From positions 21,031 to 85,030 of the forward strand of contig NZ_DASXVH010000049.1 in assembly GCF_036504375.1 (NCBI RefSeq): 64,000 nt of DNA, given 5' to 3'. Position 1 is the stretch's first letter, and each line of letters starts with the position of its first letter. The translations under genes were made by a program, and so were the position numbers. Under the pieces are notes generated by a model, which saw only the letters and a list, made by a program, of their open reading frames with translations, searched no databases and had not been told where the DNA came from. The DNA comes from Novimethylophilus sp036504375. GTDB taxonomy: Bacteria; Pseudomonadota; Gammaproteobacteria; Burkholderiales; Methylophilaceae. Positions 18,021 through 24,996 of the stretch are shown here, in pieces.

Positions 18021-18602
18021 TCAGGCTACGCCGATATCGGACAGGGTGTCGATATCGGCCAGTATCCCCGTATCGTCGCATGCAAGCGTGTAAATCTCGT
18101 CCTGGTAGCGTTTGAGAATCGAACGCGCGCCTTCATCCCCGCGCAAATTTTCCAGGTTGTTGCGGAATTTCGCCGCAAAAGCGACAGGATGTCCGCGCCG
18201 CCCCCGATACGCCGGCACCACGACGGAAGCGCCCGACATCAGCTTGCCGGCAACGTCGGCAATGGTTTGCGGGCGTATGAACGGCATATCGGCCAATGCG
18301 ATAACGAAACCGTCGACGGACTCGGCAAATCGCGCAGAAAACCTGACTGCCGCCGCGAGGCTATCCGCCATTTCCTTTTCATGCGCGCCACAGGCCATGA
18401 CGTGCATGCCAGCGGCCTTGAGTAACTCCCCAAGCTCCTGATTTTCAGGTCTGACGATAGCGATAGCAGCCGGCACCGCCTGCACGAGATTTTGGGCGGC
18501 AGCCAGTCCAATCGGCCGTCCATCGCTCAAACAATGCATCAGCTTGTCGCTCGTACCAAACCTGCGGGAAAAGCCCGCTGCTAAAAGAATTCCTATCGTC
18601 AT
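18021..18602 (-). CDS. MocA/MobA-like nucleotidyltransferase
   Basis: A 193-residue protein with the N-terminal nucleotide-binding motif LLAAGFSRRFG followed by DKL, and ALADMPFIRPQT, the metal-binding DMP motif of the MobA/MocA/GlmU fold. MocA makes the cytosine dinucleotide form of molybdenum cofactor used by xanthine-oxidase-type enzymes, which fits its place beside the hydroxylase and XdhC genes. It is convergent with xdhC (three bases between stops), so it is transcribed separately. The ATG at 18602 gives the family start; no strong ribosome binding site is visible and starts further upstream are possible. Confidence 0.8.
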   Translation of the reverse strand: MTIGILLAAGFSRRFGTSDKLMHCLSDGRPIGLAAAQNLVQAVPAAIAIVRPENQELGELLKAAGMHVMACGAHEKEMADSLAAAVRFSARFAESVDGFVIALADMPFIRPQTIADVAGKLMSGASVVVPAYRGRRGHPVAFAAKFRNNLENLRGDEGARSILKRYQDEIYTLACDDTGILADIDTLSDIGVA

Positions 18603-18998
18603 CAATAAAATCAGCCCCCGATACATCATATGCCGCCGCCACGCCAGGCAACTTCTGCGCGGAATCGCGAGTCCAACGGAAGTTTTATGGCTCAATCACC
18701 AGGCCATGCCAATATTCAACCTGTGGCATTCTGTCATTCTGCATGATTAGGGCGTGTTCACACTAATTTCACGACAGGAGGTCTGCCATGGGATCATATC
18801 GACTTCAAATTCGCCCTGCCCGTTGCCGCGCTTGCCTTTTGGGTTGGGTCTTCGCATTCGGCACCGCGAAAGAAGAGCTAGGCTCTGTCGGTTTACCCGC
18901 TTGACGTCCGGTTTGACCGGGCGTTTTTCATTTAGCGGCTTGAAGACCCGCACCGTCGGCCCTATCTAGCAAGTGAATACGTTATCGCAGGAATTTTT
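18603..18998. other. gene-poor spacer between mocA-like gene and trxC
   Basis: About 395 bases. The only coding candidate is a 38-codon frame at 18788-18904, listed separately. GGGCGTGTTCACACTAA (near 18749) resembles the end of an insertion sequence but no transposase remnant or matching second end is visible. CCGG-N5-CCGG followed by GCGTTTTT (about 18912-18931) is a weak terminator-like hairpin. Otherwise nothing recognised. Confidence 0.4.
18788..18904 (+). CDS. possible 38-residue small protein
   Basis: An ATG preceded at six bases by a full AGGAGG opens a 38-codon frame. The product would contain CRACLLGWVFAFG, a short Cys-containing hydrophobic stretch flanked by basic residues. No family is recognised. 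The strong ribosome binding site is the only positive evidence; another frame across the same bases looks at least as protein-like, so this may be a relic. Confidence 0.2.
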   Translation: MGSYRLQIRPARCRACLLGWVFAFGTAKEELGSVGLPA

Positions 18999-19433
18999 AT
19001 GGATACTCCACTGCACCTCGTCTGTCCCCACTGTCACGCGGTCAATCGCATGCCGGCAGCGCGCCTTGCCCAGCATCCCGGTTGCGGGCAGTGCCACCAG
19101 CCGATTTTCACTGGGCGTCCGGTCGAGCTGACTGCATCCACTTTCGCCAGGCATCTTGGCCGCAACGACATTCCGCTACTGGTGGATTTCTGGGCACCGT
19201 GGTGCGGACCCTGCAAAATGATGGCGCCGGCTTTCGAGCAGGCGGCGAACGTGCTGGAGCCCAACCTGCGGCTGGCGAAGGTGAACACCGAGACCGAGCA
19301 GATGCTGGCCAATCAGTACGGCATCCGCAGCATTCCGACCTTGGCGCTGTTCAAAGGCGGCCGTGAAGTCGCACGCCAGGCCGGCGCCATCGGTGTGAAA
19401 GAAATTGTGCAGTGGGCGAATACCCATCATTGA
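18999..19433 (+). CDS. trxC: thioredoxin 2 (zinc-binding)
   Basis: A 144-residue thioredoxin with the TrxC-type N-terminal zinc site (Cys9, Cys12, Cys29, Cys32) and the active site WCGPC (Cys69, Cys72). It reduces protein disulfides and peroxidases in the cytoplasm. In E. coli trxC is an OxyR target; here it lies beside oxyR, convergent with it, which agrees with a peroxide-response role. Confidence 0.95.
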   Translation: MDTPLHLVCPHCHAVNRMPAARLAQHPGCGQCHQPIFTGRPVELTASTFARHLGRNDIPLLVDFWAPWCGPCKMMAPAFEQAANVLEPNLRLAKVNTETEQMLANQYGIRSIPTLALFKGGREVARQAGAIGVKEIVQWANTHH

Positions 19434-19458
19434 CTGTTGCCGGGCCTATTCCGGGCAT

Positions 19459-20361
19459 TTATAAAACCGGGCTAAAACAATCCGACTTGATCGTCTTTAC
19501 CGCATCGGCGAGCGCGGTGATGGCGCTGTTGCGGACGAAGCTCTTGCGCCAGGCCAGCGCGATTCTGCGCGTCGGCACCGGAGCATCGAATGGAATCATG
19601 CGCAGCAATGGGTTGCGGTAACGCTCGCTGGCAGCGCTGCAAGGCAGCACGGTGATGCCCAGGCCGGAAGCCACCATATTGCGTATCGTTTCCAGCGAAT
19701 TGCCTTGCAGCACTTCGCCCTTGCGGGAGAGTTCCGGGCAGGCCTCGACCACCTGATTGCTGAAGCAGTGTCCGCTATTCAGCAGCAGCACTTTCTCGCC
19801 TGCCAGATCGGCAGCTCCTATGCTGGTTTTGTCGGCCCAGCGATGATCGGCCGGCACCACGACGACAAACGGCTCGTCATAGAGCTCCACGGTTGCGATG
19901 CCCGGCAGATCGAACGGCAACGCGATGACTGCGGCATCCACGACGCCATTGCGCAACTGGGTTTCCAGGCTGGCAGTGGTGTTCTCTTCCACATCCAGCG
20001 GCATCTCTGGCGCTTTGTCGCGCAGCACCGGGATCAGTTCCGGCAATAGGTATGGCCCTACGGTGTAGATCACGCCCAGCCGGATCGAGCCCACCAGTTG
20101 ATCGGCGCCTTGCCGCGCCATTTCCTTGATTTTCGCCACATCGTCCAGCACGCGTATCGCCTGTTCGACGATCTGCTCGCCGACGCCGGTCAAGGCGATG
20201 TCGGTTTTCCTGCGCTCGAACAGCTGCACCCCGAGCTCTTCTTCCAGTTTCTGGATCGCCAGGCTGAGCGCGGGTTGGCTGACAAAGCAGCGTTCTGCGG
20301 CGCGGCGGAAATTGCGTTCGCGCGCGACGGCGACGATATAGCGCAGTTCATTCAGTGTCAT
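19459..20361 (-). CDS. oxyR: hydrogen peroxide sensor-regulator OxyR
   Basis: A 300-residue LysR-family protein. The two redox cysteines of OxyR are at exactly the E. coli positions, Cys199 and Cys208, within GHCFSNQVVEAC; oxidation to a disulfide switches the activator on. The N-terminal helix-turn-helix (about residues 18-40) and GNSLETIRNMVASGLG near 220 are also typical. Divergent from rubrerythrin, with 138 bases between starts. Confidence 0.96.
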   Translation of the reverse strand: MTLNELRYIVAVARERNFRRAAERCFVSQPALSLAIQKLEEELGVQLFERRKTDIALTGVGEQIVEQAIRVLDDVAKIKEMARQGADQLVGSIRLGVIYTVGPYLLPELIPVLRDKAPEMPLDVEENTTASLETQLRNGVVDAAVIALPFDLPGIATVELYDEPFVVVVPADHRWADKTSIGAADLAGEKVLLLNSGHCFSNQVVEACPELSRKGEVLQGNSLETIRNMVASGLGITVLPCSAASERYRNPLLRMIPFDAPVPTRRIALAWRKSFVRNSAITALADAVKTIKSDCFSPVL

Positions 20362-20391
20362 GGTTCAACTCCCGTCACAATGATAAGAATA

Positions 20392-20448
20392 ATAAATCAA
20401 AACAATTGAAACATACAATTGGATTTATCAATAAACCGCCCCTAGAAT
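20392..20448 (+). promoter_or_regulatory. rubrerythrin promoter with candidate OxyR operator
   Basis: An inverted repeat, ATAAATC...CAATTG...CAATTG.GATTTAT, spans 20392-20428 in the oxyR-rubrerythrin intergenic region. It overlaps the -35 of a plausible sigma-70 promoter, TTGGAT (20419-20424), N18, TAGAAT (20443-20448), which reads toward rubrerythrin. OxyR normally contacts DNA just upstream of or over the -35, so position supports it; the repeat is not a close match to the ATAG-based E. coli consensus. Confidence 0.45.
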
Positions 20449-20499
20449 GCTTTTCATCGTCAAGCGACGAATCGATTAACCAAGGCTCAGGAGGACATC

Positions 20500-20973
20500 A
20501 TGCAGCGACCGGGATTGAAAACCATGCAAAACCTCGAATCCGCTTTTGCCGGAGAATCGATGGCGCATATCAAGTACCGCTATTTCGCCAAACTGGCGCG
20601 CGCAGCAGGCGATGAACACACCGCCAGGGCGTTCGAGGAAACCGCCAACCAGGAAGTGATGCACGCTTTCGGCCATCTAGACTTGCTCTACCCCAAGGCG
20701 GAAATGACACCGGCCAGGTGCCTGGAAATCGCGATTGCCGGCGAGACCTATGAATACACCGAAATGTACCCGGGTTTCCGCCACACCGCCGAAGCCGAAG
20801 GCAACAGCGATGCGGTGAAGGAAATCGACGCGCAGGTCGCCGAATCGCAGGAACATGCGCGGCACTTCGCCGCCGTGCTGGCGCTCGCCGCCAAGCGTTT
20901 TGCCGCGCTGGCCAGGGTGGAAGAGCGTCATGCCAACCGGTACCGCAGCATATTGGCCAAAGTGGTGGCTTGA
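20500..20973 (+). CDS. rubrerythrin (diiron domain only)
   Basis: Non-haem diiron peroxidase that reduces H2O2 to water with electrons from rubredoxin. The 157-residue protein is a four-helix bundle with the ligand-containing segments ESMAHIKYRYFA, EETANQEVMHA, ETYEYTEMYP and AESQEHARHF. It lacks the C-terminal rubredoxin domain of classic rubrerythrin; a separate rubredoxin gene follows 131 bases downstream. AGGAGGA precedes the ATG. First gene of the probable rubrerythrin-rubredoxin-dps-reductase operon. Confidence 0.93.
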   Translation: MQRPGLKTMQNLESAFAGESMAHIKYRYFAKLARAAGDEHTARAFEETANQEVMHAFGHLDLLYPKAEMTPARCLEIAIAGETYEYTEMYPGFRHTAEAEGNSDAVKEIDAQVAESQEHARHFAAVLALAAKRFAALARVEERHANRYRSILAKVVA

Positions 20974-21104
20974 TTGAGGCAAAGAAGAGATTTTCGGGGT
21001 GGTCGCAAGCGCCAGAATTTTGCCGGATAGCAAAGAGAAAGGTATCTTGTTTTCTCTCCCGCCTGGGAGAGAGAGGCAAGTTTTAATATATCAGGAGACA
21101 GAGA

Positions 21105-21269
21105 ATGAAAGTTTGGCAATGCATCGTATGCGGCTTCATTTATGATGAGGCCAAGGGATTGCCGGAAGAAGGCATCGCCCCGGGCACGGCCTGGGAAAGC
21201 ATTCCCGCCGACTGGGCGTGTCCAGACTGCGGCGTCGGCAAATCCGACTTTGATATGGTCGAAATCTAG
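21105..21269 (+). CDS. rubredoxin
   Basis: A 54-residue one-iron electron carrier. The Fe(SCys)4 site is CIVCG near the N-terminus and CPDCG near residue 40, with the conserved YDEAKG and PADWACP segments. TCAGGAGACAGAGA precedes the ATG. Its place between rubrerythrin and rubredoxin reductase points to it as the carrier between them. Confidence 0.96.
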   Translation: MKVWQCIVCGFIYDEAKGLPEEGIAPGTAWESIPADWACPDCGVGKSDFDMVEI

Positions 21270-21310
21270 GAAGTCTTCAGCGGCTCATTCACCACCAGGA
21301 GGATAGAAAA

Positions 21311-21781
21311 ATGGCTATCGATATTGGTATCAGCGAACAGGATCGCGCGGAAATCGCGCAAGGGTTGTCGCGTCTGCTGGCCGACACTTACACGCTTTAC
21401 CTGAAGACTCATAACTTCCATTGGAACGTGAAAGGGCCAATGTTCCAGACCTTGCACCTGATGTTCGAAACGCAGTACAACGAACTGGCGCTGGCGGTCG
21501 ACCTGGTGGCCGAGCGCATCCGCGCGCTGGATTTTCCCGCACCCGGCACTTACCGCGAGTTCGGCAAACTGACCTCGATCGCCGAGAGCGAAGGCGTACC
21601 AGCCGCCCGCGAAATGATCCGGCAATTGGTCGACGGCCAGGAAGCCGTGGCGCGCACCGCGCGCTCGCTGTTTCCTGTGGTGGAACGTGCCAACGATCAG
21701 CCTACGGCTGACCTGTTGACGCAGCGCCTGCAGGTGCATGAAAAGGCGGCATGGATGTTGCGCAGCTTGCTGGAAGAATAA
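21311..21781 (+). CDS. dps: Dps-family ferritin-like DNA protection protein
   Basis: Forms 12-subunit shells that oxidise Fe(II) with H2O2 and store iron, so preventing Fenton chemistry. The 156-residue protein has the intersubunit ferroxidase motif THNFHWNVKGPMFQTLH followed by FETQYNELA. Unlike E. coli Dps it has almost no lysine-rich N-terminal tail, so DNA binding may be weak. AGGAGGATAG precedes the ATG; it is 41 bases after rubredoxin and 6 before the reductase gene. Confidence 0.94.
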   Translation: MAIDIGISEQDRAEIAQGLSRLLADTYTLYLKTHNFHWNVKGPMFQTLHLMFETQYNELALAVDLVAERIRALDFPAPGTYREFGKLTSIAESEGVPAAREMIRQLVDGQEAVARTARSLFPVVERANDQPTADLLTQRLQVHEKAAWMLRSLLEE

Positions 21782-21787
21782 ATATAC

Positions 21788-22927
21788 ATGGAACCCATCA
21801 TCATTCTGGGCAGCGGGCTTGCCGGCTATACCCTGGCCCGCGAGTTTCGCAAACTGGACGCCGCCGCGCCGCTGACAATCATCACCCGCGACGACGGCAG
21901 CGTCTATTCCAAACCCATGCTGTCGAATGCCTTCGCCGCCGGCAAAACACCGGCACAATTGGCCACTGCAACGGCGGAAAAAGCCGCGCTGGATCTGAAT
22001 GCAAACGTCCTGCCCCATGCGGAGGTCATCGCGATCGACACCGCCGCAAAGAAAGTGCAAACGACAGCCGGCAACTACCGTTACCGCGCACTGGTGTTTG
22101 CGATCGGGGCCGATCCGATCCGGCCGCCGCTGGGCGGTGACGCGGCCGCCGATGTGTATTCGGTCAATGACCTGGCGGATTACGCCCGGTTTCGCGCTGC
22201 GCTCGAACCCGGCAGCGAAGTCGCCATACTCGGCTCGGGCCTGATCGGCTGCGAATTTGCCAACGATCTTGCGGCAGCGGGATTTGCCGTCACCGTGATC
22301 GGGCCTGCCGAATACCCCTTGCAGCCGTTGATCCCCAGGCTGGCCGGCGATGCACTGCAACAAGCCCTGAAGCAGATCGGCGTGCAATGGCGCCTTGGAC
22401 GCACCGCGGTGTCCGCCGCCAGGAACGGCAAGAAAATCGAACTGCGGCTCGACGACGGGAGCAACGTCAGCGCGGATGTCGTCCTGTCCGCGATCGGCCT
22501 GCGCCCCCGCACAGGACTGGCGCAAGCCACCGGCATCGCGGTCAACCGCGGCATTGTCGTGGATGGCAGCCTGCGCACCAATGACCCCGACATTTACGCG
22601 CTCGGCGATTGCGCCGAAATCGAAGGCCGCGTAATGCCCTTCGTGATGCCCATCATGCATGCGGCGCGGGCATTGGCGAAAACGCTGGCCGGCACCCCCG
22701 CCACCGTGTCGTTCCCCTTCATGCCGGTAGCCGTCAAAACCACGATCTATCCTATCGTGGTGCAACCGGCGCCGGCTGGCGTCGATGCCAGCTGGGTGGC
22801 AATGGAAGCGGACAACGGGTTTCAACTCTGGCAGATCGACCACAGCGGCAAGCTCCACGGGTTTGTGCTGACGGGCGTCAAGACGCGGCAACGAGCAGCC
22901 ATGCTGGCCAAGCTTGAGCAGGCGTAA
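21788..22927 (+). CDS. rubB: rubredoxin reductase (FAD, NAD(P)H-dependent)
   Basis: A 379-residue flavoprotein of the rubredoxin-NAD+ reductase family (AlkT/RubB). It has the FAD-binding GSGLAGYTLAREFRKL at the N-terminus, the NAD-binding GSGLIGCEFANDL near 150 and the second FAD motif YALGDCAEI near 275. The C-terminal region (PVAVKTTIYPIVVQPAPAG) is typical of rubredoxin reductases rather than of general ferredoxin reductases. It would pass electrons from NAD(P)H to the rubredoxin encoded upstream. Confidence 0.9.
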   Translation: MEPIIILGSGLAGYTLAREFRKLDAAAPLTIITRDDGSVYSKPMLSNAFAAGKTPAQLATATAEKAALDLNANVLPHAEVIAIDTAAKKVQTTAGNYRYRALVFAIGADPIRPPLGGDAAADVYSVNDLADYARFRAALEPGSEVAILGSGLIGCEFANDLAAAGFAVTVIGPAEYPLQPLIPRLAGDALQQALKQIGVQWRLGRTAVSAARNGKKIELRLDDGSNVSADVVLSAIGLRPRTGLAQATGIAVNRGIVVDGSLRTNDPDIYALGDCAEIEGRVMPFVMPIMHAARALAKTLAGTPATVSFPFMPVAVKTTIYPIVVQPAPAGVDASWVAMEADNGFQLWQIDHSGKLHGFVLTGVKTRQRAAMLAKLEQA

Positions 22928-22935
22928 GAAACTTC

Positions 22936-23514
22936 TTATTTATATTTGCGGAACTGCCCGACCACCACGCCGAAAATCTCCAGCTTGCCTTGGGGGCGGA
23001 TTACCGGATAGGCCTTGTTGGCAGGCAGCAGGACGAATTGGTTTTTCTCGCGCGCCAGGGTCTTCAAGGTGAATTCATCGTCGACGATCGCCACCACGAT
23101 ATCGCCGACATTGGCGAGTTGCCGTTTTTCGACGATCACGACATCGTCGGGCATGATGCCGGCGTCTATCATCGAATCGCCCTTCACGGTAATCAACACG
23201 GTCTGCGAAGGACGCTCGACCAGAAATTCGTCTATGCTCAGCGTGTCGTGCCTGTCATTGGCGGCGGGCGATGGGAAACCGGCCCTCACCGTGCTGTCGG
23301 CGATCATGCGCTCGAAAAAGCGCGCGCCGGGCTTCAAGCGCTTGTCCGGCGCCGAGTCGAGATAACCCTGCAGCTTGAGCCGGGCTACCAGTGCCGAAAC
23401 GGCGTTTTTTGACTTGAATCCCAGCATTTGGGCAATGGCGGAGAAAGACGGCAGCGTCTTTTGGTCTGCGTAATAATCCTGCAGCTTGGCGAGATAATCG
23501 ATGTCGGAGCCCAT
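22936..23514 (-). CDS. lexA: LexA-family (S24) SOS repressor
   Basis: A 192-residue repressor with an N-terminal winged helix (SFSAIAQMLGFKSKNAVSALV, residues about 23-43, read as two helices) and a C-terminal S24 autopeptidase. The self-cleavage bond is Ala78-Gly79 in VRAGF, and the Ser-Lys pair is Ser114 in GDSM and Lys151 in FTLKTLAR. It could be the main LexA or a second, specialised one, since the DNA-binding domain is not close to E. coli LexA. I chose the ATG at 23514; in-frame codons upstream would run through its own promoter and LexA-like box. Confidence 0.82.
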   Translation of the reverse strand: MGSDIDYLAKLQDYYADQKTLPSFSAIAQMLGFKSKNAVSALVARLKLQGYLDSAPDKRLKPGARFFERMIADSTVRAGFPSPAANDRHDTLSIDEFLVERPSQTVLITVKGDSMIDAGIMPDDVVIVEKRQLANVGDIVVAIVDDEFTLKTLAREKNQFVLLPANKAYPVIRPQGKLEIFGVVVGQFRKYK

Positions 23515-23521
23515 GGCAGAG

Positions 23522-23550
23522 AGAATACTGTACGCTCGTCCAGCCGTCAA
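23522..23550 (-). promoter_or_regulatory. lexA promoter with overlapping CTG-N10-CAG box
   Basis: On the minus strand, TTGACG (23550-23545), N17, TATTCT (23527-23522) is a close sigma-70 promoter. Within its spacer lies CTG-N10-CAG (23528-23543), the LexA box half-site spacing, which would give autorepression. The predicted transcription start falls at about 23515, within one or two bases of the ATG at 23514, so the message could be leaderless. Confidence 0.6.
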
Positions 23551-23632
23551 CTGCCGCATGAAATTCCGTCACTGATGAAAATCATTAGGCGCAATTCATG
23601 ACCGTCTCGAATACCCAAGTAAAACGCCTAGG

Positions 23633-23671
23633 TATAGTACGCGTCATACGAACCAGCGAAGTCGATTCGCT
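23633..23671 (+). promoter_or_regulatory. pqqA -10 element and leader hairpin
   Basis: TATAGT at 23633-23638 is a good -10 hexamer 68 bases before the pqqA start; no clear -35 is seen. It is followed by AGCGAA-N5-TTCGCT (23655-23671), a 6-bp stem with a T-run (23678-23682) a few bases downstream. This could be an attenuator or a stable leader; function is inferred. Confidence 0.35.
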
Positions 23672-23705
23672 TGCGAGTTTTTCCCAATGCCTTAAGGAGA
23701 CTACC

Positions 23706-23777
23706 ATGTGGAGCAAGCCCGAAGTTACTGAAATGCGTTTCGGTTTTGAAGTGACGATGTACGTCTGCAACCGTTAA
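23706..23777 (+). CDS. pqqA: PQQ precursor peptide PqqA
   Basis: A 23-residue peptide whose Glu15 and Tyr19 are cross-linked and excised to build the redox cofactor pyrroloquinoline quinone. The core FEVTMY matches the family closely, as do the N-terminal MWSKP and the terminal NR; the residue before NR is Cys rather than Ala. AAGGAG lies eight bases upstream. It stands alone: no pqqB, C, D or E gene is nearby, and a terminator follows 38 bases after the stop. The biosynthetic enzymes must be elsewhere. Confidence 0.93.
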   Translation: MWSKPEVTEMRFGFEVTMYVCNR

Positions 23778-23814
23778 GCCGATGATCACCGGCCGGTATT
23801 CCCGGTCATTCTGG

Positions 23815-23841
23815 AAAATGGCAGCTTCGGCTGCCATTTTT
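23815..23841 (+). terminator. rho-independent terminator after pqqA
   Basis: A 9-to-10-bp stem built on AATGGCAGC with a TTCG tetraloop is followed by TTTTT. It closes a monocistronic pqqA transcript. Confidence 0.9.
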
Positions 23842-23955
23842 CATTGGGCAAACTGTTTCAGTCCGGATACGTCCAACTTTTACCGCACAACCTGCCGTCG
23901 CGCTGCCGTTCGGCCTTAATACTTAAGCCGCCATGGAAACAGCAGCCCGGATAGC

Positions 23956-24792
23956 CTAGCTACTCAGGCAACCGTCTTCCCATACCCGGCAGGATTCGAT
24001 CATCAATTCCTTATCGACGCACAGTTCGTGGATCATCGTCGCCGTGTCGCCGGAGCCCGCGATATAGTCCACGCTGAACTGATCGCCGGAAGGCGCGACG
24101 ATCACCTTGCAACCGGCTGCAATCGCCACCGCCAAGGCTGCAGCGACATCCCAGATCTTGGCCCTGAGGCCATAGGCGCACTGCAATCTTCCCGCCGCGG
24201 CGAAGCAGATATTGACCGCGGTGCTGCCCAGGCGCAGGCAGCCGCGGGTTTGTTCGTTGACCGAACCGAACAATTCGTATTGCCTGGCACGATGAGCGGC
24301 ATCGTGAACCGCGTTGGCAAAGCCGGCTCCCACCAATGACGCACTGAAAGACCTATGCCGGTGCAGCAAAGGAGTTCCGTTCAGCAGCGCCACCTGCCCC
24401 GCAGTCGAATACAGCTGGTCGAGCCGGGGCAAGTAAACCGCCCCGGCCAGAAAATCGAGCCCGCAGCATAAGCCTGCGCAAATGCCGAAATAATCCATCC
24501 CATGAGCAAAGTTGGCCGTTCCGTCGATCGGATCGACCACCCACATCAGCTTGTCCTCGTGCAGCGCATACACGCTTCCTGTCACGCTCTCCTCGCTCAG
24601 CGCCGGATAAGCGGATTGCGCCAGAATATCCAGCATTGCCCGCTCGACCTCGATGTCGATGGCGGTCACGATGTCGCGCGGCGACTCCTTGGTCTGGATA
24701 TCCAGGGCAGCGGCAGAGTGCGACGCGATGCGTCCGCCCTCGCGCACCGCCGATATTGCCAACCGGTTTTCTTCCTCCCATGAATGCTGCAT
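23956..24792 (-). CDS. inositol monophosphatase-family phosphatase
   Basis: A 278-residue magnesium-dependent phosphatase of the IMPase/FBPase/CysQ superfamily. The metal-binding motifs are SEES (about residues 66-69), WVVDPIDGTANFAHG (about 84-98) and WDVAAALAVA (about 214-223). It could act on inositol phosphate, histidinol phosphate or PAP; sequence alone does not decide. The ATG at 24792 is accepted from the conserved length. It borders the decayed island on its 5' side. Confidence 0.85.
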   Translation of the reverse strand: MQHSWEEENRLAISAVREGGRIASHSAAALDIQTKESPRDIVTAIDIEVERAMLDILAQSAYPALSEESVTGSVYALHEDKLMWVVDPIDGTANFAHGMDYFGICAGLCCGLDFLAGAVYLPRLDQLYSTAGQVALLNGTPLLHRHRSFSASLVGAGFANAVHDAAHRARQYELFGSVNEQTRGCLRLGSTAVNICFAAAGRLQCAYGLRAKIWDVAAALAVAIAAGCKVIVAPSGDQFSVDYIAGSGDTATMIHELCVDKELMIESCRVWEDGCLSS

Positions 24793-24860
24793 ATCCTGCC
24801 TCTTGTCAAAGTTCGTGTTATCCGAAAAGCATACACACTAACAGCGCAACACGGGGAACT

Positions 24861-24926
24861 ATGAAAGCGTTCCTGGTGCCGCACGAGTATGATTGGCCGG
24901 ATAACACCAGTGTTCTGGCCCATTAA
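24861..24926 (+). pseudogene. 21-codon frame ending inside a repeat, possible truncated gene start
   Basis: An ATG preceded by GGGGA opens a frame beginning MKAFLVPHEYDW whose TAA stop is formed by the first bases of the repeat at 24922. This suggests the 5' end of a gene cut off by the rearrangement that placed the repeat. No family is recognised and the frame could be chance. Confidence 0.25.
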
Positions 24927-24996
24927 AGTCGTAAACATGGCACTCTATTAAATCAATAAGTTATAAAAGCAGGATCGATAGCTAAAGTCGTAAACA
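24922..24996. repeat. two direct copies of GTCGTAAACA (left cluster)
   Basis: ATTAAAGTCGTAAACA at 24922-24937 and TAAAGTCGTAAACA at 24983-24996 are direct copies 59 bases apart. The first is the exact reverse complement of 26535-26550 in the right cluster. Recognisable coding sequence of the TonB receptor starts only a few bases after the second copy. Repeated motifs ending in ...ACA at a junction are what transposons with several end-binding sites (IS21, Tn7 or Mu type) leave, but no transposase is present. Confidence 0.7.

Noticed and set aside
18740..18780. Insertion-sequence end near GGGCGTGTTCACACTAA
   Set aside because: Only a resemblance from memory; no matching second end or transposase fragment within the spacer.
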